64,000 nucleotides of DNA, taken from NCBI GenBank assembly GCA_021777105.1, contig JAIQZQ010000061.1, positions 62,001 through 126,000 on the forward strand, given 5' to 3'. This DNA comes from Candidatus Anammoxibacter sp. Lineage in GTDB: Bacteria > Planctomycetota > Brocadiia > Brocadiales > Anammoxibacteraceae. A program made the translations under genes and the position numbers. The notes under the pieces are model-generated. The model was not told the origin of the DNA. It did not search any database and saw nothing but the letters and a program-made list of their open reading frames with translations. Shown here one piece after another: positions 25,810 through 34,994 of this stretch; positions within the stretch are counted from its first letter, which is position 1; the number at the start of each line of letters is the position of its first letter.

Positions 25810-26356
25810 ATCTTCCCTTTAAAGAGTAATTGTTCACAAGCCACGGTTCCAGGCGCCGATGGATAGGCGCTCACTTTTAAAACGCGAAGCAGGGGCTTCG
25901 TTAATTGCCGATTCTAAAACCGGGGATTGGGAACCGGAAGCATCTACACAGTTTTTAGCTGAATATTATTGGTAATTATAAAGATATTTGCAATTTTATA
26001 GCAGACATGCAATAATTTATCTCTTTTTATGCATTATTTGTAATTATTCAACGTATTTTTACATGACAATACACACCCCTAAATCCCCTCTTTTTAGAGG
26101 GGACTTTATTGAAATAAATCTGATTTAATATCCCCTCTAAAAAGAGGGGTGGCCGCTTGGCGGACGGGGTGTGTAATTTACGCTGAATAATTGCCGTTAT
26201 TTACTACCATACTTTAACATTGTAATGCGATAGACTTTAAGATCAAGGTTAAATTTCACCTGTAAATCAGCAAACTTAATAAACTTAATACCTCATGCTC
26301 ACGCTACGATTTGTTGCCGTTAAATAACAATAAATTTTATTATATAATTAATTAAA
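25810..26356. other. Intergenic region with two dispersed repeats
   Basis: Between the divergent AT/AH-PfaD and hybrid kinase genes there is no coding frame. It holds a relative of the hairpin at 1568-1630 (25882-25910) and a foldback element (26043-26192). Promoters for both flanking genes must lie here, but none is strong enough to call. Confidence 0.5.
26043..26192. mobile_element. Foldback repeat with CCCCTCT hairpins
   Basis: The outer arms TTATTCAACGTA and TACGCTGAATAA enclose ACACACCCC...GGGGTGTGT (26071-26079, 26166-26174). Two internal hairpins have CCCCTCTTTTTAGAGGGG and its inverse. The outer motif TTACGCTGAATA also occurs near 10326. It is non-coding and has the layout of a MITE; similar CCCCTCTTTTTAGAGGGG units are common dispersed repeats in environmental genomes. 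Confidence 0.6.
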
Positions 26357-28276
26357 ATGGATAACGAAGAAATATTATTTGAACCTGAAGATAATACGCC
26401 TCAAAAAGATGTATCACAAACCGTAAAATGGAAAGCGCTTATTGTAGATGATGTGCAAGATGTGCATGATCTTACCAGGCTTGCGTTGAGTGATTTGACT
26501 TTTGAAGGAAAAAGCGTGGAATTTCTAAGCGCATTTTCAGGCGAGGAAGCCAAACAATTGCTTCATGATAACAGAGATGCGGCCATTCTGATGCTGGATG
26601 TTGTTATGGAAACTGATGATGCCGGCCTTAAACTTGTGGAATATATCAGAAAAACTTTAAAGAACCCGTTGATTAGGATCATTCTTAGAACCGGTCAACC
26701 CGGAGCGGCGCCGGAAAAATCTGTAATTACCAAGTATGATATAAATGATTATAAAGCAAAGACGGAACTAACCGTAGAAAAATTATACACCACATTTGTA
26801 GCGTCATTAAGAGCGTATATGAACCTGAAAGAAATTACTGATATCCGCAACAACCTGGAAGAAATTGTGGATGAGCGCACCTTAGAGTTGACAAAAGCAA
26901 AAAATGACGCTGAAGCCGCAAACCAAACCAAGTCAATTTTCCTTGCTAATATGAGCCATGAAATAAGGACGCCTTTAAATGCAATTATTGGTTATTCACA
27001 AATTTTAAAACGCGATGCCGGCCTGCCTAAAGATGTGTCCAAGACAATTTCCACTATTGAAAAGAGCGGCAATCATTTACTAGACATTATAAATGAAATT
27101 TTAGACCTCTCTAAGATAGAAGCGGGCCGTATGGAATATAACCCGTCAGATTTTGATCTCAAAAGTTTTGTCAATGATCTATCGTCATTATTTAGTTTAA
27201 AATGCGAGCAAAAGGAGATTGAATGGCGCGTTAACAACATAACTGATAACGAAATTCTAATTGTAAACGGCGATAAAAAGAAGCTAAAACAGGTTTTAAT
27301 TAATCTGATAGGCAATGCGGTAAAGTTTACCCAACATGGACATGTTGAATTAACGGTAAACCAAGAAGCCGATAATAATTATGTTTTTTCCGTAAACGAT
27401 ACAGGAAGCGGCATATCTCCGGCATCGCAAAAAAACGTATTTGAACCGTTTAGTCAAGCTGAACAGGGAATAAATCAAGGCGGGACAGGATTAGGCCTGG
27501 CTATTGCCGGTAAACAGGTCGAGATTATGGGCGGAAAATTAGAACTGAGATCTGAAATAAACAAAGGTTCGTCCTTTTATTTCACAATTAAACTAAAACC
27601 AGGCAAGGATGGAGTTGCGCGCAACATAAAGAGTGAGGATTTAACAGGCAAACTAATAGGCGCTGATAATATCAGCGCATTGGTTATAGATGATGTCAAG
27701 ACATCGCGTGAAGTGCTCTCACGTATGTTGAATGATATCGGCGTCAAAACTTATGATGCTGAAGATGGCTTCACAGGATTAGAAAGTTTACGTAATGACC
27801 TGGTTGATATTGTATTCACAGACTATCGTATGCCCGGCATGAATGGCATTGAGGTAATAAATCGCATTAAATCTGATTTCAATGATAAAATAAAAACTGT
27901 TATTGTTTCAGCTTCGATTTATGGAGCAGAGCGCTCGGATTTTACGAAATCCGGTTCTGATTATGTTATATATAAACCTGTAAAACTGGAGCATGTTTAT
28001 GACTGCCTGATAAAACTTTTAAACCTTGAGTTAGAATGTGAAGATAACAAAGAGGTGGAAATAAAGGAAGCCATAACATTGCCTAAAGAGATTCCGGTTG
28101 ATTTGGTTTTAAAATTAAAAAACGCCGGCGCAAGATACCGGATTTCAGACATTATTGATATTCTGAATCAGATGAAATCACTTGGAACAGAATCAACAAC
28201 ATACGCGGAGCATCTACAGGAATTCGCGGATAATTATGATATGAAAGGCATGTTGGAAGCTCTATCAAAAGAATAA
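26357..28276 (+). CDS. Hybrid histidine kinase with two receivers
   Basis: The 639-residue cytoplasmic protein begins with a receiver-like domain (25-170; [25 protein letters not shown]). A coiled coil follows (170-200), then HisKA with [20 protein letters not shown] and HATPase (N box [13 protein letters not shown]1 DTGSGI, G2 GGTGLGLAI). A second receiver comes next (about 440-560; [28 protein letters not shown]), with a short helical tail. The first receiver lacks a typical KP segment near its end, so its role may be partner binding. Its position among cluster genes suggests control of product formation, but it could belong to the wider signalling set. Confidence 0.88.
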   Translation: MDNEEILFEPEDNTPQKDVSQTVKWKALIVDDVQDVHDLTRLALSDLTFEGKSVEFLSAFSGEEAKQLLHDNRDAAILMLDVVMETDDAGLKLVEYIRKTLKNPLIRIILRTGQPGAAPEKSVITKYDINDYKAKTELTVEKLYTTFVASLRAYMNLKEITDIRNNLEEIVDERTLELTKAKNDAEAANQTKSIFLANMSHEIRTPLNAIIGYSQILKRDAGLPKDVSKTISTIEKSGNHLLDIINEILDLSKIEAGRMEYNPSDFDLKSFVNDLSSLFSLKCEQKEIEWRVNNITDNEILIVNGDKKKLKQVLINLIGNAVKFTQHGHVELTVNQEADNNYVFSVNDTGSGISPASQKNVFEPFSQAEQGINQGGTGLGLAIAGKQVEIMGGKLELRSEINKGSSFYFTIKLKPGKDGVARNIKSEDLTGKLIGADNISALVIDDVKTSREVLSRMLNDIGVKTYDAEDGFTGLESLRNDLVDIVFTDYRMPGMNGIEVINRIKSDFNDKIKTVIVSASIYGAERSDFTKSGSDYVIYKPVKLEHVYDCLIKLLNLELECEDNKEVEIKEAITLPKEIPVDLVLKLKNAGARYRISDIIDILNQMKSLGTESTTYAEHLQEFADNYDMKGMLEALSKE

Positions 28277-28334
28277 CATTTATTAGGCCATTTAATACCT
28301 AACCCGGATAAACCGGAAAAGCAAAAGCAATATA

Positions 28335-28391
28335 AACCACAGATTTCACAGATTTCACAGATTAAAAAACAACCAGATATTTCACAGATTA
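28335..28391. repeat. Short tandem repeat (ACAGATTTC type)
   Basis: Several copies of ACAGATTTC or CACAGATT lie in tandem between the hybrid kinase and the decarboxylase-like gene. This is a common dispersed repeat of environmental genomes; a related piece (GAAATCTGTGGTT) lies near 34328. No function is evident. Confidence 0.5.
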
Positions 28392-28555
28392 AAAGCGAAA
28401 AAACAATATTTACGTATGGTTATATTCAAGCGCAATGAAATAAAACCCTAAAGGGTAAATTCCAACAACACTACGCTGCCGGAGTTAAGGCTTTAGCCTT
28501 TTATTCACTAACAAATTTCAAAAACCTAATGCTTTTGGGTATACAGCACGATTAA

Positions 28556-30154
28556 ATGAAACAAGATACAAAACAATATAGTGAAACAGTAACATCAATA
28601 AAAACAAACCATTCCGCGCCTATTGAATCTACACCCTCAAATAGGATGCGAAATATGGTAGAAATATTGATGCTGGAAGAGGCAACGAGAACAGGCGCTC
28701 AACTTACTGTTGCTGATAAAGAAAGGAAAGAGTTAGGCCCTCAAGAAATTTTGCTTCTTGATTTTAACTATTTTAAAGATAATCCTGATGCTCAAGAACT
28801 GATTAACGATAATTTTGATGGAAAAAATGTAGTCTTAAAGAAAGACGCTTTGCTGGATGCATGGCGAAAAGGATTGGTTTATTGTGAGGCTACGCCTTGC
28901 GCCGGTCTGTTAATATTTATGTATGGCAAAGGTTTTTTTAACGCTATTTTTCGGTGGCTTTCTCATCTCAAGATAATAACAGTCCTTAACGGCCATTATA
29001 ACAACCGCATAGCCGGCGAAAAAAAGATTTTAAATTTTATAAAGAACATCCTTCACGTTGATATAGGAACATCCAATATTTCACAAATCAATAATAGGTT
29101 CAAACATAAGTTCGGCAAAGGAATTGATGAGTTTATGACCATCAACGACATCTTTTCCAGGCTTTACAACAAAGAATATCTACAACAAAAAATTGATAAT
29201 GCGGGAACTAAAAAAGGCGATATTATAGCGTCTGTAACTTCCAGGGTTCGTTTTTATGAGAATGTCAATATAGATGAGGACTTTAATCTTGCCAACAAGA
29301 ACATAGGCGGCCACGTTAACAGCTTTAATGTTAGAAGGCTTTTAGGCGGACACAACAAAGATGACGGCAAGAGTATTGTAAACGGTCAATTTAAACAGAC
29401 CATGGACAACTATTTGGCTGAACTTGGAAACGTGGGCAACGCGCAAAACAACCGGAAATTAGCCCTGCGGGAAAAGATCGCAACCTTGCGCAATAGCGCC
29501 CTGCTTCATGGGCTTGCCCATTATGTTGAAGGCTCCACTATGGTCGTCAACCGGCTGGCGCCAATCGACTATCACAATTTTCATTTTCCATTTTCAAGCG
29601 GCAAAATATTAACTAAAATGGAGATGGCAGATAGACTTGCAGAAAAAATGGAACAACTGTCGTTGGATCCGACAGTAAAAGAATCATATTCTTATGCCAT
29701 AAAAACGGTTAAAGAGCATAACGTAAATAGCGTTGACAAAGATAGTCCAACCGTTCGCATTGACGGAAAATATATCTCCGTCAACACTCACGCAATCACA
29801 TCTGAAGCCCTTGATTATAATCCATTGGTAGACAATGTGCGTGAAGTGCTTTTCATTGAAACTGATGAATATGGAATAATTCCTTATGTAATAATCGGAG
29901 CAACCATGGTTGCAAGTATCACGCTTAAGATAAAAGCCGGTGAAAGTTTAAAAATGGGCGATGAGATGGGGCATTTCGGATTTGGAGCCAGCTCCGTCAT
30001 AATGTTTGTTCCTAGAGATAAAGCCGTACCTTATGAACATACACGAAAGCTACAAAAAATTTACTATGAAGTTGCGGGAAATACATCAATAAAAGATTTC
30101 CGTGAAATGGAAGTCTATATACCTATCGGAACACCTCTATTCCATCCTCAATAA
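28556..30154 (+). CDS. Phosphatidylserine decarboxylase-like enzyme
   Basis: The last 240 of 532 residues match the phosphatidylserine decarboxylase family: VNRLAPIDYHNFHFPFSSG, then GATMVASI, then KMGDEMGHFGFGASSVIMF. GASS sits where family members self-cleave at Gly-Ser to form the pyruvoyl cofactor (canonical LGST). The first 290 residues are an extension unlike the short membrane enzyme, as in soluble PSD-like proteins such as the fungal tryptophan decarboxylase PsiD. No membrane helix is obvious. It may decarboxylate an amino-acid-derived unit or product of the cluster rather than make phosphatidylethanolamine. It has no good ribosome site, and a decayed copy of its 3' end lies at 30340-30386. 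Confidence 0.8.
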   Translation: MKQDTKQYSETVTSIKTNHSAPIESTPSNRMRNMVEILMLEEATRTGAQLTVADKERKELGPQEILLLDFNYFKDNPDAQELINDNFDGKNVVLKKDALLDAWRKGLVYCEATPCAGLLIFMYGKGFFNAIFRWLSHLKIITVLNGHYNNRIAGEKKILNFIKNILHVDIGTSNISQINNRFKHKFGKGIDEFMTINDIFSRLYNKEYLQQKIDNAGTKKGDIIASVTSRVRFYENVNIDEDFNLANKNIGGHVNSFNVRRLLGGHNKDDGKSIVNGQFKQTMDNYLAELGNVGNAQNNRKLALREKIATLRNSALLHGLAHYVEGSTMVVNRLAPIDYHNFHFPFSSGKILTKMEMADRLAEKMEQLSLDPTVKESYSYAIKTVKEHNVNSVDKDSPTVRIDGKYISVNTHAITSEALDYNPLVDNVREVLFIETDEYGIIPYVIIGATMVASITLKIKAGESLKMGDEMGHFGFGASSVIMFVPRDKAVPYEHTRKLQKIYYEVAGNTSIKDFREMEVYIPIGTPLFHPQ

Positions 30155-30339
30155 AAAGAGCTTAACGTCTTATATCTTTTCTTGCAGACTGCTCCACATG
30201 TTTCCTGGTGACGCGTAACGTATAGCGAATAATTAACTGCTAATGGTTTTAAAACGTTTTGAATCAATTTACAAGATTGCTCCAAAGGGCAGTAGCGCAT
30301 GAAACACTTTGATTCAGACTACAAGTCTAAACCAGCAAG

Positions 30340-30386
30340 AATACATCAATAAAATATTTCCGTGAAATGGAAGTATACATGCCCAT
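30340..30386 (+). pseudogene. Duplicated 3'-end relic of the decarboxylase-like gene
   Basis: These 47 bp repeat 30080-30126, the codons around NTSIKDFREMEVYIPI, with five or six changes. They lie 260 bp downstream of the original in the same orientation and end at the stop codon of the convergent transporter gene. It is too short to code for anything and marks a duplication junction. Confidence 0.75.
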
Positions 30387-31621
30387 TACCCCCCTTTTAC
30401 CGGCGCAGACTTAAACAAATATAATATAGAAAAACAAATAGCTATAAAGAAAAAACCTGTAATGACATGTATCATAGTGAAGCAAAAATTCAAATCGGTT
30501 TTAGCGGAAACCAGTGAAACCGGAAGCAGTATTGAAAAACCCACAAGCGCCGCATAATTGGTTAAATTATTGTACATAGACAACAATTTTGGTTTGCAAC
30601 TGACAACTGATATCCTGCCGGCATATTGCCGTGTAATGGAAAGAAACAAACCATTCGCGCATCCAGCAGCATATGAAAGAAAAATAAGATACTCAAATGA
30701 AGTCGACAATTTAAGACCCAACAAAATTGTAACAATAAGAAATAGACCTAGCGCTATAAATGTCAAATAAGGAGAAAACATCCTAAACTCAAGTTCAACA
30801 GTATCAGAAACGATTATCGGCTTTTTTAAGATGGAATGTATCTGCACAGTACCTATTGCGACAATACTGATAAGACCGATTAAGATCCCTCCAAATGTTT
30901 TTGGGTCAGAAAAAAGGTAATAATCTTTTAAGACGTATATTATAATTGATGATAAAACTGTAACTCCGGAAATGACACTTCCTGCATAAATTATAAATAA
31001 CCAGTCTTTAGTTGTAAACTTAGTCTCTTCTTCTGATTTCCTTTTTTGAGACAAATTAGATGAATCTATTTTGTTGGATTTTCTAGTTGCAAACCAGGCA
31101 GATAAAAGGCCTAAACCTACAAGAATGCCTATGTTAATAAATAACAAATCCGACACAAAAGGGAAATAAAAAGGCGATATCATTATCCCGAACAGTTGAT
31201 ATTTTACATTTGCGTTCACTTGCGCTTTTAAAAGCTTATCAGGCGTGGTTCTAACAAAATATTGATCTACATAATTGTAAGTAAAATTTACCGTATATCT
31301 TAAAAAACAGAAAACCAGAAAATAGGCAACCAGGTTTTTAACAAGAAATAGAGGAAAAAGCGATAGAGTAATTATCACTATAGACAATGATATAACGGTT
31401 TTTGGCCTTTTAAATTCTTTCACTTTAGACGAACGTCTCAAACCCAAAATAGCTGTTATTGTGCCCAATATAAGAATGAACGCCAATAAACTGTTTTTAT
31501 TTTGAGAGTAGTTATTTATCAAAAAAAGCTGTGGGATAACCACCAGTGTGCCTGAACGTATTAAACAGATAAAAAAAAACACTATACTTCGCAAGTAAAT
31601 TTGAGTTTTAGTTAATGTCAT
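30386..31621 (-). CDS. MFS-type membrane transporter
   Basis: The 411 residues contain about a dozen hydrophobic helices in two halves, with a hydrophilic central loop (about 185-205, rich in K, S, E). This is the arrangement of major facilitator proteins. No signature motif is strong enough for a subfamily. Encoded inside the cluster, it is a plausible exporter of the product. It converges with the decarboxylase-like gene, its stop codon touching the duplicated relic. Confidence 0.7.
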   Translation of the reverse strand: MTLTKTQIYLRSIVFFFICLIRSGTLVVIPQLFLINNYSQNKNSLLAFILILGTITAILGLRRSSKVKEFKRPKTVISLSIVIITLSLFPLFLVKNLVAYFLVFCFLRYTVNFTYNYVDQYFVRTTPDKLLKAQVNANVKYQLFGIMISPFYFPFVSDLLFINIGILVGLGLLSAWFATRKSNKIDSSNLSQKRKSEEETKFTTKDWLFIIYAGSVISGVTVLSSIIIYVLKDYYLFSDPKTFGGILIGLISIVAIGTVQIHSILKKPIIVSDTVELEFRMFSPYLTFIALGLFLIVTILLGLKLSTSFEYLIFLSYAAGCANGLFLSITRQYAGRISVVSCKPKLLSMYNNLTNYAALVGFSILLPVSLVSAKTDLNFCFTMIHVITGFFFIAICFSILYLFKSAPVKGG

Positions 31622-31968
31622 TAGTGATTGTGCTTTTTTTAAAGGATCATTATAGGTAACGATACAACGTTATATACACAGGACGTCTATCGTGCAGTAA
31701 TCCCATGGCAATAGCATTAAAATTTCGTTAATACCGGCGCTAAGGCGCGATTGTTATACCTAAATATGCTCAGTCTTTTTCAGATAGTGACAATAGTTCA
31801 TCGTTAAACTTTACTGCTGAAATTACACGAGGCGGGAGCCTCTGGAAACAGTGTGTTCCAAGGCTGGAGCCTTGGAACGAGAGGTTTATTTATTTTACTT
31901 TCAATGCAATTGCCCTATCTGAAGTCAATTGCAAGAATGCCAAGTTATTTATTACCGAACCCTAAATA
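31622..31968. other. Intergenic region with paired hairpins
   Basis: Two perfect hairpin units lie in this 347-bp gap: GAGGCGGGAGCCTC (31829-31842) and TTCCAAGGCTGGAGCCTTGGAA (31856-31877). The second has the form of the widespread GTTCC-AGGCT-GGAGCCT-GGAACGAG dispersed repeat. No gene is seen. Confidence 0.55.
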
Positions 31969-33549
31969 CTACAGTATTATTTTTTGCAAACACACCACTT
32001 CCCACTCTTTTACGCTTTTCTCTTTAGCGCTAAAATTTATTGCCATCAAATAGATCTCTTTTCCAGTTGATAGATATGGTTCTGAATATTTTTTATCCCT
32101 TATCTGTTTTAAACCTGTTTGAGAGCTTTGATTACACTTAAACTCAATAATGTAAATAGACGATTGGAATTCAACAACCATGTCTATTCTACCTTCAGAT
32201 GTTAGAACTTCATTTTTTGCGTCAATGCTTGAAGCTGTGATCATTAAATAGAAAATTGTGTGAAAATATGCTTCATCTCTTTTCGAATATAATGTATATG
32301 GTATACTTGCATACAAAGAGTTAACTGTTTTAAAAAACTCTTCATATTTTTTTTCGTTAAGGTCATCAGCCAACAACAAAAATTTTGACGATATTGAACA
32401 ATCTTCAATTTCTGAAAAAGCGTCAAAGAGGCAACTAGTTAATGAATTTTTTACTTCAATGTTCGGATATGTTAAAGTGTATAATCTATTATTTATCTCT
32501 TTGATAGTCAGATAACCTGTCTGAAAAAGTAAAGCTTCTAGTTTAAGATTATCTATATCAAAGGTAGAAAACGTTTCTTCTTTAACTTCCATCTTTTCAA
32601 GCTTAGGTAAAGAGTAATTTCTCTCTTTAATTAAGTTTACAAGAAATGTTGGAGATCCACTTTCAAACCAATAGTTATTAAATTCTAAACTTTGAAACAC
32701 TTGCAGGATCGAAAACGGATTGTATACGTTAATTTCTTTTTTTGAAAATCGATATCCATTGTACCAATCTTTAAGTTTACTAATTGTTTCACTTTCAGTT
32801 AGATTATGTTCATTTGCTAATTCGTTTATTTCAGTTGAAAAATTGCTTATCAATTCATCATGTGTGTAACCTACAAGATCACACACGGCGGTCTTCATTG
32901 TTAAATCATATAAATTATTTAGTTCTGAAAAAATTGAAACTTTACTAAATTTAGATACACCTGTTATTAAAATAAACTTGAGTGTAGAGACCACTTCAGC
33001 ATCTTTGAGGACGCCATAAAAGCTTTTCAAAACACTCCTGTTCCCCATACCTATCTTAACTTTATCATTACTAATAAAATCTATTATAGGTTTATCATAT
33101 TCATCCACAAGTATTACGACATTTTGGCTGGTTTTCTCCCTCAATTTTAAAATCAGTTCTTTGAATTTAGTTTCTAATAAAGGAGATTCAAGCGTAAGCC
33201 CTCTTTTTTTAGCAATGCTTTCAAGTGTATAAAGTAAAGCTATTTTTAGTTCATCTGTTGAACTATAGGGGATACTATTAAAATCAAACACAACAACAGG
33301 GTATTCTTTCCATTCCCACTGCCCGTGTTTATCTATCCACAAATCTTTAAAAAAAGCCCTTTCGCCTTTAAATAGCGACATAAGAGTTGAAATAAGCAAC
33401 GATTTACCGAATCTCCTGGGCCGTGATAAAAAATATACCTCGCCTTTTTCAATTAACTTGAAAATTCCTTCAGTTTTATCAACATACAAATAGTTTTCAG
33501 TTCTTATTTTTTCAAAGGATGATAATCCAACGGGAAGTTTTTTTTTCAT
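31969..33549 (-). CDS. AAA-ATPase/PD-(D/E)XK nuclease-like protein, copy 2
   Basis: The 526-residue protein is of the same family as 15391-17139, with only moderate similarity between the two. The N-terminus keeps YVDKTEGIFKLIEKGEVYFL, a degenerate P-loop (RPRRFGKSLL) and Walker B ILVDEYDKPI. The C-terminal nuclease-like core has GRIDMVVEF and IYIIEFKCNQ, so Asp, Glu and Lys of the PD-(D/E)XK motif are present. It sits between the transporter and a receiver and splits the cluster, so it is probably a passenger. Function unknown. Confidence 0.85.
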   Translation of the reverse strand: MKKKLPVGLSSFEKIRTENYLYVDKTEGIFKLIEKGEVYFLSRPRRFGKSLLISTLMSLFKGERAFFKDLWIDKHGQWEWKEYPVVVFDFNSIPYSSTDELKIALLYTLESIAKKRGLTLESPLLETKFKELILKLREKTSQNVVILVDEYDKPIIDFISNDKVKIGMGNRSVLKSFYGVLKDAEVVSTLKFILITGVSKFSKVSIFSELNNLYDLTMKTAVCDLVGYTHDELISNFSTEINELANEHNLTESETISKLKDWYNGYRFSKKEINVYNPFSILQVFQSLEFNNYWFESGSPTFLVNLIKERNYSLPKLEKMEVKEETFSTFDIDNLKLEALLFQTGYLTIKEINNRLYTLTYPNIEVKNSLTSCLFDAFSEIEDCSISSKFLLLADDLNEKKYEEFFKTVNSLYASIPYTLYSKRDEAYFHTIFYLMITASSIDAKNEVLTSEGRIDMVVEFQSSIYIIEFKCNQSSQTGLKQIRDKKYSEPYLSTGKEIYLMAINFSAKEKSVKEWEVVCLQKIIL

Positions 33550-34341
33550 TTTATTTTTGAATGTAGGTGAAAGATTCTTTATTAATAAATGTTAAGTTAA
33601 TGCCCGTTCAAAGTATAGGTAGCACAAAATAGCATTTTGCAAGGCAGTTTATCATAAATAATAAGCCTCGGCTACAACAAAATCGCTCTAAAAACGACCC
33701 TATCATTATCTTAGATTCTTAGAAAATATGTTTTCATCTTGAGTTGTTAATAGTTTGCAAAATTAGCATTAACACGGTTAATGCGCTCCATAATATATGT
33801 ATTATTTTTTTATATTGGGTTCGTTTTGTATTAATTAACGCCTATCGGCTGACTTTTGCATTACGGCATTATCATTATAATCTATTTCAATTGTCATTAG
33901 TCAAAATTTAACGCAGAGGCGCAGAGAACGCAGAGGTTCGCAGAGTGGTTTAAAGTAATGCTTAATTTAATTGGTTATCGTTAATTGCCCCTTCAGAAGT
34001 AATTAATTTTATACCTCATATTCTTATTAGGAAATTATTTTTCTTGGTTTCATGGTTTCCTTATAAATTGCTTTTAACTTTTAATCTTTTATTACATATA
34101 GTTTTTAAAGATTTGTGTAGATTTGTGTAGATTTGTGAGGATTAGTGGTTAATATGCTTTTTTTTTGCGTGTCTCTGCGTATCTCTGGGCGCCATGCGCC
34201 TCAGCGTTAGGTATTTATCTATGCCAACTTTGTAATGCTAACGATTTTGTCAATTTGTCATAACTTCTATAAACACCTTAAGTTAAAAAGGAAATTATTT
34301 TATAATTAAAATAATATGCGCAATCTACGAAATCTGTGGTT
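33550..34341. other. Long intergenic region with dispersed repeats
   Basis: There is no coding frame in nearly 800 bp. Features are ACGCAGAGGCGCAGAGAACG (33910 onward), an inverse-type partner with CTCTGCGT near 34172, and three tandem copies of AGATTTGTGT (34109-34138). These are the common CACAGAG/GCAGAG-type repeats of environmental bacteria. Confidence 0.5.
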
Positions 34342-34914
34342 CTAATCTTTCAATTTCTGCAAATTTGTCAATTTTTCTATAACTCCTTTGGATTTTGCGG
34401 GATCCTGTAAGTCGCGAATAGCAGCCGCAATAAATGTATCTTTAAACTTAATCATTTTCTGCAAATTTTCATTTTTTAATTTCAATTGCTTATGCGCTAA
34501 AACCAGCTTTTCATGTTGTTTTACTATAGTTAGATGGGTTTTTACCCTGGCGCATACTTCTTTTTGCCTGAAAGGTTTGGTTATATAGTCCATTGCGCCA
34601 AGATCAAACCCTTTCACAATATCATCAGTTTCATTTTTTGCAGTAAGGAATATAACTGGTATATTAGATGTGTTATGATCTAACTTTAACTTTTCACATG
34701 TTTCAAAACCATTCATCTCAGGCATCATAATATCTAAAAGTATCAGATCAGGCCGTGAAAGTTCAGCAACTTCCAACCCTATTTTTCCATTAGGAGCAAA
34801 TGATATCTTATAACCTTCAGTTTCTAATGTTTTCCTTAAAACATCAATGTTTGCCGGCACGTCATCAACTATCAATATATCCATACCTGATAGATCTAAT
34901 TCTTTAATTTTCAT
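34342..34914 (-). CDS. Response regulator with degenerate H-box tail, copy 2
   Basis: This 190-residue paralogue of the protein at 19063-19656 has the same receiver (DDVPANIDVLRK, LILLDIMMPEMNG, YITKPFRQKEV). Its C-terminal helix has FKDTFIAAAIRDLQDP, again a kinase H box with His replaced by Arg and no ATPase domain. Its ATG has AAGGA at good spacing and lies 81 bp after the AT-PfaD gene on the same strand, so it may be co-transcribed with the biosynthetic genes. Two such proteins in one cluster suggest a dedicated, perhaps heterodimeric, regulatory role. Confidence 0.88.
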   Translation of the reverse strand: MKIKELDLSGMDILIVDDVPANIDVLRKTLETEGYKISFAPNGKIGLEVAELSRPDLILLDIMMPEMNGFETCEKLKLDHNTSNIPVIFLTAKNETDDIVKGFDLGAMDYITKPFRQKEVCARVKTHLTIVKQHEKLVLAHKQLKLKNENLQKMIKFKDTFIAAAIRDLQDPAKSKGVIEKLTNLQKLKD

Positions 34915-34994
34915 AATAATTCCTTAAATAATAGCTTGAGAAAGACGAGCTTATTAAAACCCATGGCATATGCCTGGGAAAACATTATCCATCT

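Noticed and set aside
26043-26192. Terminator pair between divergent genes
   Set aside because: Both flanking genes are transcribed away from the region, so no terminator is needed; the nested inverted repeats fit a foldback element better.
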